From an uncultured Burkholderiaceae bacterium (lineage in GTDB: Bacteria; Pseudomonadota; Gammaproteobacteria; Burkholderiales; Burkholderiaceae_F): a DNA stretch of 64,000 bases. The stretch is taken from positions 1 to 64,000 of the forward strand of contig CALXQR010000004.1 of the NCBI GenBank assembly GCA_944390675.1, given 5' to 3'. The notes below the pieces were generated by a model. That model saw only the letters and a program-made list of their open reading frames with translations, made no database searches and had not been told where the DNA came from. Shown one piece after another: positions 1 through 8,900 of this stretch (positions are counted from its first letter, which is position 1; each line of letters starts with the position of its first letter). The position numbers and the translations under genes were made by a program.

Positions 1-36
1 TAAACTCTTTTGAAATACGTTTTGCACCCATGAAAA

Positions 37-70
37 TACCCCGTTGGTAAGTTGTCTACCAAACGGGGTA
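37..70. repeat. Inverted repeat (13-14 bp arms) near the window start
   Basis: The arms are TACCCCGTTGGTA (37-49) and TACCAAACGGGGTA (57-70), nearly perfect reverse complements around a 7-base loop. On the minus strand the stem is followed by TTTT, so it could end a transcript entering from the right. On the plus strand no T-run follows. The first 245 bases hold nothing else that I can support as a gene. Confidence 0.5.
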
Positions 71-245
71 CAGTTCACAACGAAGGGGAGATTCATATAA
101 AATTTCAGACATTGTTTCTATTTAATCTGCTCAATTTAAAAGTCAATAGATAATAATTTATAAAAACTAGCTAAAACAAAACTTTAATTTGGATTTTTAT
201 CTGATAGTTTTTGAAAAGTTTCACTTCTTTGATTTAGAGGTAAAA

Positions 246-506
246 ATGTTAATAAAGGAATTAAAAAGAATTCTTAAAGATCCTAGTAGGTTAAAAACTC
301 TTTCAGTTGTCCGCCCACACGTCTTTGATGCTTTTGTGAGATATTTAATCAATAACAGGGGAATAATTAGCCAACTTGTCTGTTCAGCGCTGAATATATC
401 ATATGTTTTACTAAAAAAAGATATGTCGGCGACTTCTAGGAATATGCCTACCCCCCCCTGCTTATACCTGAAGCAAATAAAAGGGGACATGCTGAGTATC
501 TTCTAA
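246..506 (+). CDS. 5' part of a phase-variable glycosyltransferase gene (frame-broken at poly-C)
   Basis: The start at 246 is chosen because AGAGG lies five bases upstream. An in-frame TTG at 189 has no such site. The product begins MLIKELKRILKDPSR and has no recognisable domain alone. At the eight-C tract (451-458) the frame runs to a stop at 506 with an unconvincing tail. One extra C would read MPTPPLLIPEANKRG and continue straight into the GT2 domain that follows, giving a single 755-residue protein. As sequenced, the gene is probably OFF and this is a truncated product. The frame logic is seen directly; on/off switching is inferred. Confidence 0.7.
   Translation: MLIKELKRILKDPSRLKTLSVVRPHVFDAFVRYLINNRGIISQLVCSALNISYVLLKKDMSATSRNMPTPPCLYLKQIKGDMLSIF
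451..458 (+). repeat. Poly-C tract (C8) at a reading-frame break, candidate phase-variation switch
   Basis: Eight consecutive C bases in AT-rich sequence sit exactly where the reading frame of the upstream coding segment (246-506) must shift to enter the glycosyltransferase frame, which is open from 440 to 2512. Nine C would restore one frame; eight stops at 506. Slipped-strand mispairing at such tracts is the established contingency mechanism in Campylobacter, Neisseria and others. Confidence 0.7.
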
Positions 507-616
507 CGGATTTATTACAATTCGTTACTCTTAAGCAAAATAAATCTTTCGAAACAAAAAATATATCTTGTACTATCGTTATTCCTGTCTTCAATGGTCT
601 CGAACACTTAAAGCGT

Positions 617-2512
617 TTGCTACCTTCGCTTGAAAGAAACACTCATAAAGACGCTCAGATTTTAATTATTAACGACAACAGCCCAGATAGGAGAGTTATT
701 GAGTTCTTACAAAGATTTAAATGTCATCCTAATTTTCAAATTATCGATAATAAAAGTAATCTAGGGTTTGTTGGAACAATTAACCGAGCAATGTCTTTGA
801 TTAAGACTGACTTTGCTGTTTGGTTAAATTCAGATACAGTTGTTCCGGAGTACTGGTTGGAACGTTTGTTAGCACCTTTTGAAAAAGAACCTAAATTAGC
901 CACTGCTACGCCATTTACCAATTCGGGAGTGATATTTTCCTATCCAAATTTTGGTAAAGATAATGAACTTGAATTTTCTTTACAGGAAGTAGATCGAGCA
1001 TTCCAGAAAATTGAGCCAACGGATAATCAGCTAGAAGAAACATACTCAGGAACTGGTTTTTGCATGGCTATCAATATGAAGTGTTGGAAAGATGTAGGCG
1101 AATTGGATATAGAAGCGTTTGGGAAAGGGTATGGAGAAGAAAATGATTGGTGTATGAGGGCAACTCAGAAAGGATGGAAACATAAATTGGTCAATAATCT
1201 GTTTGTCCATCATTTTCATGGGGGGTCTTTTCTGTCTGAGGAGAAAAGGGCGCTAAGTAATCGCAACAGGCAAATTTTGATTTCACGATATCCCAAAGTG
1301 ATGTTAGAAGAAGTGCCTTCGTTTTTTGAACAGGATCCATGGAGGCCCTTTAGGCAGCTAGCTTCTCTGTTGTTGTCAAACAAGGATTTGACACTCTTTA
1401 TTGATTTAAGCTCACAAAAAAATGATGTTAGTGGTGCTTTAGATTATTCAAAACGTGAGATACAAAATTTAGAAAACTCCGGAGAGAGAGTGATTACTGT
1501 TACATTTGAACGATTTTCTGATCAGTGGTCGATTTCCCCTATAAGTGTAGATAAAAACTGTTCAATTAAATTAAAGAGTTTTAGTGAGATTAAGTGGCTT
1601 TTCTATTTTTTGGAAGTAAAAAAAGTTATTATCAATAATCTAGCGTTTCTAAAAAATCCCGAGTCGGTTATAACGACGATATGTCGTTTGAAACAAGAAA
1701 AGGATTTTAGATTAGAGTACCGATGGCACGACTACTTAGCGCTATGTCCGTCTTTCTTCTTGTTGACATCTGAGAATCGTCCGTGTCAGTTTATCGATAC
1801 AGCATATTGCCAATCTTGCTTGCCTAAAAATACAAACCGTACAATTTTAAGAGAGGATATTGTACAGTGGAGATTCGTATATAGTCGGCTCTTCAGCATG
1901 GTGGACAATGTACGATTCTTTTCAGAATACTCTTTAAAAATAACTATAAAAGTTTATCCTCAAATTGTTGGTAAATATTCTGTTGTAGAACATTTGCCAT
2001 TAATTCGGAATGAGGACTTAACTTATCAATTACCCAAAATTCAGAAAGATAAACAAATTAATATCGGCTTCATTGGAAATTTTTGTCCAGTCAAGGGAAG
2101 TGATTACTTTAACAAAGTATCAATAAAAATTAAGAAGTACTATCCAAATTGTAATTTTTTTATTTTGGGAATAACTGATGGGAGTCAGGAAAAGGACATC
2201 GTTTATTTAGGAAAGTATGATCGTTCTAATTTAGGACAAAAGTTAACGGATCATGCCATCCATTTAGTTATTTATCCTTCTCAATGTAATGAGACTTTTT
2301 CATATGCAGCTCAGGAACTAATGTTATTAGGTGTTCCTTTTGTAGTATTTCCTTGTGGGGCCCCTGCAGAGAGAATAAAAAAATATCAATACAAATTAGC
2401 TGAGGTGGCCGAAGCAGTCGACGAGGAGTCATTGTTGCGTGCGACCTTAAAGTTAATTGAAAAAGTTATTAGAATCTCTGCTAGTCCTTCAGCCCACTAT
2501 CGGAGTTTGTGA
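617..2512 (+). CDS. Bifunctional glycosyltransferase (GT2 plus GT4/GT1-like), 3' part of a phase-variable gene
   Basis: The frame is open from 440, but the first usable start codon is a TTG at 617, which lies inside the GT2 fold. The upstream in-frame sequence encodes SCTIVIPVFNGLEHL, the normal start of a GT-A nucleotide-sugar domain, so 617 is unlikely to be the true start. Residues 1-230 are GT2-like: NDNSPD, a DXD-type NSDT, and GEENDWCMRA. Residues 470-625 look like a GT-B C-terminal half (IGFIGNFCPVKG, a YPSQCNETFSYAAQEL nucleotide-binding region). A CQSC motif lies between. It probably builds a surface glycan from nucleotide sugars. A full product needs a C8 to C9 change upstream. The last 15 residues may be affected by a second frame error, since an overlapping frame stays open to 2645. 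Confidence 0.8.
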   Translation: MLPSLERNTHKDAQILIINDNSPDRRVIEFLQRFKCHPNFQIIDNKSNLGFVGTINRAMSLIKTDFAVWLNSDTVVPEYWLERLLAPFEKEPKLATATPFTNSGVIFSYPNFGKDNELEFSLQEVDRAFQKIEPTDNQLEETYSGTGFCMAINMKCWKDVGELDIEAFGKGYGEENDWCMRATQKGWKHKLVNNLFVHHFHGGSFLSEEKRALSNRNRQILISRYPKVMLEEVPSFFEQDPWRPFRQLASLLLSNKDLTLFIDLSSQKNDVSGALDYSKREIQNLENSGERVITVTFERFSDQWSISPISVDKNCSIKLKSFSEIKWLFYFLEVKKVIINNLAFLKNPESVITTICRLKQEKDFRLEYRWHDYLALCPSFFLLTSENRPCQFIDTAYCQSCLPKNTNRTILREDIVQWRFVYSRLFSMVDNVRFFSEYSLKITIKVYPQIVGKYSVVEHLPLIRNEDLTYQLPKIQKDKQINIGFIGNFCPVKGSDYFNKVSIKIKKYYPNCNFFILGITDGSQEKDIVYLGKYDRSNLGQKLTDHAIHLVIYPSQCNETFSYAAQELMLLGVPFVVFPCGAPAERIKKYQYKLAEVAEAVDEESLLRATLKLIEKVIRISASPSAHYRSL

Positions 2513-2609
2513 TTTTATAGTGAGGCTGTATGACGAATTCTTTTCAGAGGAAATAAACAGTTCGACTTTGAATTCTACCCCAAAAGTAAACCAATTAAGA
2601 CTCTTGATT

Positions 2610-2654
2610 TTGGGTTATTTGACGTCGATATTCCCTCGACGTTAGATAACCCAA
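2610..2654 (+). repeat. Long hairpin downstream of the first glycosyltransferase
   Basis: A 19-base left arm (2610-2628) and a right arm (2636-2654) are complementary at 17 of 19 positions around a seven-base loop. No T-run follows on the plus strand. It could be a factor-dependent or bidirectional terminator, or the relic of a small palindromic element. Confidence 0.5.
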
Positions 2655-2952
2655 CTTAATCTCTTTGGATACGTCCCTCATTGTAATACTTCACATATAC
2701 TCGAAGACTCTCTTAGAAACTGGAATTTATTAAGTTAAGATTGCTTACTACGAAATTTAACGACAAGAATCTATAGATCATTTAACGACAAAGCTTAAAA
2801 TTCTGATTTTTTGTGGCGCGGGTTAAAACCAATATATTGTTGCAGTCGAGAATTGATCAGAAGTTTCTATGATGTTCTTTGGGTATTTTGTTTATTGCAT
2901 TAAAAGGGTTGCTAAAATTCTGGTATCTAAAATAACAGCTTTTTAAATTTCA
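2646..2952. other. AT-rich intergenic region with a 12-bp direct repeat
   Basis: No gene is seen. ATTTAACGACAA occurs twice in direct orientation (2755-2766 and 2780-2791), 25 bp apart. I could not identify a convincing promoter, although transcription of the next gene presumably starts here. Confidence 0.4.
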
Positions 2953-4281
2953 ATGAAAATCTTATTCACAATTGCGTATCTCGATGGATATCACGGCTCT
3001 GTTATTCATGTTTTAGAATGGGCAAAATATTTTATTGGGGGAGGGCAAAATAAGGTTGTAGTTGCAACTATATTTTCGATTAAGGAAATTCAAGACTTAT
3101 TCCGTAGTTTTGGAATTCATGTTCAGACTGTCACAGAACCGCAAATTTTAGCTTCTGAATACGATATTGTTTTCTCCTATCATTTCCCTACCATAGGCTT
3201 ATTGCTCAATCGTGGATTGAAATGTAAAAAGCTTATTTTGGGAAGCCTTTCATCATACGAACCTCTGGAAAGCTTTTCTTCGTATTGGAAAAACGCCTCC
3301 ATACTGTTGGCAATGAGTGAGGAAACTCGCCAATCTCAATCCAGTAAATTTAATATCCCAATTGCCGATATTTATGTGATTGAGAATTTAGTGCCTGATG
3401 AATTTTTCAACCATGAACATAAAATCAGTATTCGTGGCCCGCAAAAAATAGCTGTAGTTTCTAACCATATCCCCGCAGAAGTTAAAGCACTTGGGTCTTA
3501 TTGGAAAGATACCATCAAGATAGATTTCATTGGGCAAGGAGGGGATCGAATCCAGTTGGTAACACCTGACTTACTCTGCCAATACGATTTAGTTATCACT
3601 ATAGGGAAAACAGTCCAGTATGCATTGGCACTAGGCATTCCTGTATTTGAATACGATAGATTTGGTGGAAATGGATATATTTGTTTAGAAAATGTAGATA
3701 AGGAACGGAAATACAACTTTTCTGGCCGCCCGACAAACAGGAAATTAAGTTTAGATGAGTTATCTTGTGAAATTATTGCTGGATACTCGAAAGCCGCTGA
3801 AGAAGCGGAGCAATTGAAAGAGTATTGTCGGAACAATTTTTTGTTGTCTTCTAGATTGGGTAACTTACTAGTTAAACTAAAATCTAGTCAAGATTACCAA
3901 CAAATTTGCTCAAACTCATTTAATGAGGTTGGATACTTAAGCTTTTGTAACTGGACAAGCGCATTGAAGGGTCAATGTTTTGAGTTTTTAGACACTGTTA
4001 ATAAGTTAAATCAAAAACTGCAGGCGAATGAGAAAATAATAAATCAGCTAAATCAGAAACTGAATTCTGATGAGAGAATAATTAAACAGTTAAACAGTAA
4101 ATTTCAACCATTGATTAAAAATGGAGCCGATTATCAAAGGTGCATGAAATTCTTAGTTTTAATCAATTTCTTAAGAAAAATTAAACATAAACTGATTAGT
4201 ATAAGCAGGAGAATTAAAAGATTCTGTACTGAACTTTTAACCCCCCCCGAAGCTGATTGCAATTATTGCAGTGAAAAATGA
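2953..4281 (+). CDS. Glycosyltransferase (GT-B-like) with C-terminal coiled coil, frame-broken at poly-C
   Basis: It begins MKILFTIAYLDGYHGS, typical of a GT-B N-terminal Rossmann half. Residues 1-310 form the enzyme-like part, with a GKTVQYALALGIPVFEYD stretch resembling the acceptor/donor cleft of GT4-like enzymes. Residues 345-385 contain a repeated NQKL(N/Q)-type heptad pattern predicting a coiled coil, followed by a basic patch. The frame hits eight C at 4241-4248 and stops 33 bases later with the tail LTPPEADCNYCSEK. Seven C would join it to the GT2 domain at 4271, giving one 669-residue two-domain enzyme. No clear ribosome-binding site precedes the ATG. The protein as sequenced may still be active but lacks its second transferase domain. 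Confidence 0.75.
   Translation: MKILFTIAYLDGYHGSVIHVLEWAKYFIGGGQNKVVVATIFSIKEIQDLFRSFGIHVQTVTEPQILASEYDIVFSYHFPTIGLLLNRGLKCKKLILGSLSSYEPLESFSSYWKNASILLAMSEETRQSQSSKFNIPIADIYVIENLVPDEFFNHEHKISIRGPQKIAVVSNHIPAEVKALGSYWKDTIKIDFIGQGGDRIQLVTPDLLCQYDLVITIGKTVQYALALGIPVFEYDRFGGNGYICLENVDKERKYNFSGRPTNRKLSLDELSCEIIAGYSKAAEEAEQLKEYCRNNFLLSSRLGNLLVKLKSSQDYQQICSNSFNEVGYLSFCNWTSALKGQCFEFLDTVNKLNQKLQANEKIINQLNQKLNSDERIIKQLNSKFQPLIKNGADYQRCMKFLVLINFLRKIKHKLISISRRIKRFCTELLTPPEADCNYCSEK
4241..4248 (+). repeat. Second poly-C tract (C8) at a reading-frame break
   Basis: Eight C lie at the exact point where the upstream glycosyltransferase frame must move to reach the GT2 frame, which is open from 4241. Removing one C gives TPPKLIAIIAVKNEEKYL, restoring the standard GT2 N-terminal beta strand. 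The length matches the first tract, but the first needs +1 and this one -1, so the two genes could switch independently. Confidence 0.7.
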
Positions 4282-4963
4282 AGAAAAGTATTTACCAGGA
4301 TTTTTTAAGCATTTAAGAGAGTATGTTGATGGTTTTATTGTCTTAGATGATTGCAGTACAGATAAAACTTACAGCATTATTCAAACTGAACCGAGGGTTT
4401 GGTCTCTTCTTGAAAACAAAGTAAATGTTTGCTCTGTTGGATGGGATGAAAGAGGAAATCGTCAAAAGCTACTTAAAGAGGCCTTAAAATATGGTGATGT
4501 TGTGTTATGTTGTGATGCAGACGAAAGGTACTCTTACGGATTTTTAAAAAATCTCAGAAAGTTCGCAAAACAAGCATATATGAATCAGGATACAGCTTAT
4601 GCTGTTCATGTACGAGAATTATGGGATTCACCAGATCAATACAGAAGTGATGGAATTTGGGCGACAAAGCAAAAAGTTGTTTTGTTTGCGCTTCGGGACA
4701 ATATGAGTTTTAATGATACGATGAAGCAGCAGCATCACATACCGTGGTATCACGATGCAATCACCAAACGAGTTTTGCTTGAAGAGAGCCTGTTTCACTT
4801 AAAAATGATTAATAAAGAAGATAGAGAAAAAAGAGCCGCACTTTACGAGTCAATTGATCCGGAACACAAAATGCAAAAAATCGGTTATACGTATTTAACC
4901 GATTCAAAGGGATTAGAGTTAACACAGATCCCTAAGAAAGATTACGATAGAAAATGTATATGA
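4271..4963 (+). CDS. GT2-family glycosyltransferase domain, 3' part of a phase-variable fusion
   Basis: The only available start is a GTG at 4271, which would delete the first beta strand of the GT2 fold. The strand (IAIIAVKNEE) is encoded in the same frame just upstream, after the poly-C tract, so this is better read as the C-terminal domain of the preceding gene. Visible features are the nucleotide-sugar motif LDDCSTDKT and CCDADERY (DXD region) near residues 73-85, then KEDREKRAALYESIDPEHK. This subfamily resembles SunS/WaaE-like inverting transferases acting on lipopolysaccharide or protein. That assignment is by motif only. Confidence 0.75.
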   Translation: MKNEEKYLPGFFKHLREYVDGFIVLDDCSTDKTYSIIQTEPRVWSLLENKVNVCSVGWDERGNRQKLLKEALKYGDVVLCCDADERYSYGFLKNLRKFAKQAYMNQDTAYAVHVRELWDSPDQYRSDGIWATKQKVVLFALRDNMSFNDTMKQQHHIPWYHDAITKRVLLEESLFHLKMINKEDREKRAALYESIDPEHKMQKIGYTYLTDSKGLELTQIPKKDYDRKCI

Positions 4964-4987
4964 GAATGTTTGAACGAATTCTTTGAA

Positions 4988-5350
4988 CTGTTAGCGGACA
5001 CATTGAATTGGACCACAACGGTCAAAGAAACTAAACCAATTTAGCGGACAACGGTCATTTGAGTTTTAAACCACACTTTTTTCTAGATGGCCTGATTAAG
5101 CCTCAATTTAGCCAACTCGTCGGGTCAAGCCCTTGCGGCTTGACGCGCTACTGATCGTACAATCCGCGGCGCAGCCGGGGCAGAAACTCTGACCGCGGCC
5201 TGCCTAGCGGCGAGCGATCATTTCCAGAGTAACTTACTTTAGTTTGTTTTTTGAGGCGTGAATGTAGTTCAATTTTTGGTTTATTTTTGGCGCCAAGTGG
5301 CTCTGTTTAAATCGTCCGAATCTGGCTCACTTTAATGTGGTCGCTAACAG
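4988..5350. mobile_element. Decayed IS21-like element: both ends, no transposase
   Basis: Imperfect terminal inverted repeats, 4988-5014 and 5324-5350, match at 21 of 27 positions and both start CTGTTAGCG. Inside, TTAGCGGACA and ACAACGGTCA each occur twice near the left end, like the multiple end repeats of IS21-family elements. Only about 300 bp separate the ends, with no istA or istB frame, so the interior has been deleted. A GC-rich core (5130-5220) contrasts with its surroundings. Family assignment is tentative. Confidence 0.5.
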
Positions 5351-5462
5351 AGTTAACAGTATGGCAAAAATCTTTATTCAACAAATATTGGCGGCACCAA
5401 CGTTGAACAGATCGTATGTTGTACCCAAGTTGATCGGCTACATCTTTAGTTGAGCGTTGATT

Positions 5463-5852
5463 TTATTTAACTTCAAAAACAGCCCAAGCGACGATTGCAA
5501 AATTTGACTTATAACTAGATAGCTGTACCTGTATCGCGCGATAAGCCAAATCGATACTTCCGGATTTTTTGACTTTCCTGATCCAGTTTTTCAATAGACG
5601 GCAACTGAGATTGTTTATGGCAGCAAAGCGTTTATAGCCTAAAGACTGGGAAAAATACTTCTCAAGAATCAATCGTTTTTCTTCAATGCTGTATTTACGT
5701 CTAGTACCATCAACCCAATCCGTATGACCATAAATTGTCAGGCGTTTCCATTCCAACACTTGATCCAAAGAAAGGGCATAGATTTTTGATAGATGGCTGG
5801 CTGACTCTCCTGCTTTAAAACCAGCTAAGACTTTTAAGCGAATATTTTTCAC
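5463..5852 (-). CDS. IS3/IS150-type transposase OrfA (HTH), remnant
   Basis: The 129-residue product has two helix-turn-helix segments (about residues 5-40 and 55-95): GESASHLSKIYALSLDQVLEWK and EKRLILEKYF...YKRFAAINNLSCRLLKNWIRK. This is the layout of the DNA-binding OrfA of IS3-group elements. GGAGG lies upstream of the ATG. There is no OrfB catalytic frame (DDE) next to it, so it cannot transpose on its own. About 230 bp of its 5' end recurs at 10774-10998. Confidence 0.65.
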   Translation of the reverse strand: MKNIRLKVLAGFKAGESASHLSKIYALSLDQVLEWKRLTIYGHTDWVDGTRRKYSIEEKRLILEKYFSQSLGYKRFAAINNLSCRLLKNWIRKVKKSGSIDLAYRAIQVQLSSYKSNFAIVAWAVFEVK

Positions 5853-5860
5853 AGGACCTC
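5628..5860 (-). repeat. Direct repeat copy 1 (5' part of the OrfA gene)
   Basis: This stretch aligns along its whole length with 10774-10998 in the same orientation. It shares anchors such as CCAATCCGTATGACCA, TTGATCCAAAGAAAGGG, TTTTTGATAGATG and CACAGGA. Copy 1 keeps the frame open and copy 2 does not. Confidence 0.7.
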
Positions 5861-5945
5861 CAGTATCCAGTAGTCACTTGATATCTTGGTTTTAATGTAA
5901 GATGAATCTTTAGAAATTTAAATTGACTCCTAAAAAATAGATAAT

Positions 5946-8900
5946 ATGTACGAAAAAGAAATAGATACACGTGCGATCATCATTAATCGTTTAAGAGAGC
6001 TTCAGCTAACTCAAAAAGAGGCAGCGTTGCTTTTAGGAATTTCACTAAGTTATCTAAAAAAAATCATTTCTGGAGCCAAACCATTAACGATCAATGTTGT
6101 AGAGAAATTTGAATCAAAACTTGGATTGTCATTTTTGCAACCTGTTGACTCCAAAATAAAGATCGCGCACGAAGACTACATTCAAAGCAAAAAAAGCAAC
6201 CCTATCGTAGAGTTATTATCAGTTCATATTTCTGAGTTTGCTAGGCGTAAATCAGTAAGAGATCGTTTTCCCGTTTTTATAAGACGACTTGTTAAATCCT
6301 CTGTCCCAAGCAACTACTTAACATTTGTTGATTTTCACGCTAATGATGAATCCGAGCGACATGGAATTGATGGTTGTGTTGAGAATCAAGGATTTCCCAA
6401 TAAATATGTTCCCCATGGAATATCTTACTGGGAAATCGGGACAGGTAATAAAGCAAATATTAAGGCTAAAGCTGAAAGTGATTTTGAAAAGCGTACAAAT
6501 ATTCTAGAGAAAAATTCCTTGAGAGATAAAACCTTTATTTTTGTAACGCCCTATTCTTGGGCCGGAATGGATAAGTGGGTAAATGAAAAAAATAAATTAA
6601 AAATATGGAAAGAGGTAAGAGTTTACGATGTAAATACACTCGAACAATGGTTGGAAGAATCCCCAGAAGCACAAATTTGGCTTGCTCAGGAGTTGGGACG
6701 TCAATTAGAGGGAATACAAACACTAGAAAATTTCTGGCAACAATGGATTCAAAATACTAGACCACAACTTCCTTTAGAAATTTTCCGCCCAGCGTATGAA
6801 AAAAATCTCTCCAAAATAACAGATTTCTTTAAAGCGGGACAAAAGGTTCTAACAATTTCTGCCGATTCATCCTCAGAAGCTAAAGCCTTTCTCTATGCTT
6901 GTTGCCTTTTCTGTTCCGATGAAGGCATTCGGCAGGAACTTGAAAATACAATAATTTTTAGTTCATCTTGCAACCTATCACAGCTTGAATCTAAGAGTTG
7001 TTTGTTTACTGCGATTTACCAAGAACACGAAAGCAACTTTTTTGAAAACGAGACATTCAAACGACGAATTGTTATAAAGCCTTTTGGAGCAATTCACAGT
7101 GATATTGTTTTAGAACATTTATCTCCGAACAAATTTTTTGACGCTCTGTTAAAAAGCGGTTTTAGTTATGAAGATATTGTGAATTTGGATAATAAAACAG
7201 GTAGGTCAATAACGATTCTGAGACGATATTTACTCAAAGAAATAACTTTATCTAAACCTTTGTGGGTTGGTTGTTCAAATTTATTTGTTCCTATTTTGCT
7301 GGCCGGTGGTTTTGAAACTGCAAATAAATGGGATATGGATTTTATAAAAAAATTGGCAGACGGGATAGAGGATGATGAAATTGAAGAGGTGCTGAATAAG
7401 TTGATTTCTATTGATGATAATCCTATTTGGATCATCAATAAACAGCAATGGGATAGTTCAAAAAAAATTTATATAACTAACCGTATAGTAGGTGTAAATT
7501 CAATTTATGAATCATGGTTTGTTATGGCAGATAAAATCACAGAGCGTCAATTAGGGCGATTCTATGATTTAGCTATTGAAGTCTTAGTAGAACCGGATCC
7601 GAAATGGAAGTACAAAAGAGAGGAACGCCTTTACCTGTATAGCATTGAAAATAAATATTCTGAATTTTTAAGGGAAAATATTTTAAATACACTGGTTTTT
7701 CTATCGAAATATTCAGAGGCACTTTTCGGTGACAGAATTTCTCTTTGTAAAACATATTCTGAAAATTTGCTAAACCGAGTTCTTATTGCAGATGATAGCT
7801 TGATAGGAAGACTAGAGGATCCGGAGATCTTTAAATTAGCACAGATTGCCCCCAATAGTTTTCTTTCATTTTTAGAAAATGAGTATAGAAAAAATCAACT
7901 TCAGGGGATATTTAAAGAGTTATTAAGAAAATCAGAGAATAACTCCCTAACTATGCGATCGACCAGTTTTTTATCAGCTTTGGAAGCTATAAGTTGGCAA
8001 GATATTTACGTTGAGAGAGTATTGCGACTTCTGTTCAATCTTTCCGAAAAACCTATTAAAGATAATATTTTTCCGACTCCAGAATCCTCTTTTCAGGTAA
8101 TCCTGAATAGTCTTCTGTTCAGAGAAAGCTACTCTTGGGAAAAACTTAAAACAATATTGGAGGAGTTATATGAAAAGAATTCCCAACTTCTTCAGAAGGT
8201 TTTAAGGAGTATTTTGGATGTGAGAACCCACGATATGCCACATGCTCCATTGTGGGATAAATTGGATGCAACTGTAAAGTACCGCAGGGATATTAATGAG
8301 ATAGTTGCCTATTTTATTAAAACAATAATTCAAGTGTCTTCTGCAACGACAGCAACAGAAATAACAGAATTTTTAATTTCATTTAAGAGGTTGAATCCGA
8401 TAGACCAGCTTGCTTGGCTTAAAAATTTACAAAATTGGTCAAAGCATGCGGATGATCGTAGCAGACAGAAGGTGTTAAATCAGTTAATTTGTACCTTTAA
8501 TACCGAATTGAAATACTCAAAAACGAAGTACTCCAAGGAAGTACAAAGAGAAATTTCAAATACTAAGAGATCTCTCGTTTCACAGTCTCAATTATGGAAA
8601 AATTTATGGCTATTTTCGAGCGCATATCCTCACCTCAGTAACAGGGAGAATCTGAATTTTGCCGAACAGACTTTGTTGTTAAACAAATTAAGGTTTAAAG
8701 CATTTCGTAAAATTTATTCCCAGTTGGGAGAATCTGGTATATGGGATTTGATTAATTTGACGGAAGTTCCTCAACTAGTAGGGAAATACGCATTTTTCAT
8801 ATTGCGTTCACTACCCAAACAAAGGGAAGCATTTATCCATACAGCTCTTAAACAGACTTCATCTTTGACTGAAGCTAAGGTTGTTAGACTGTTATCAGGA

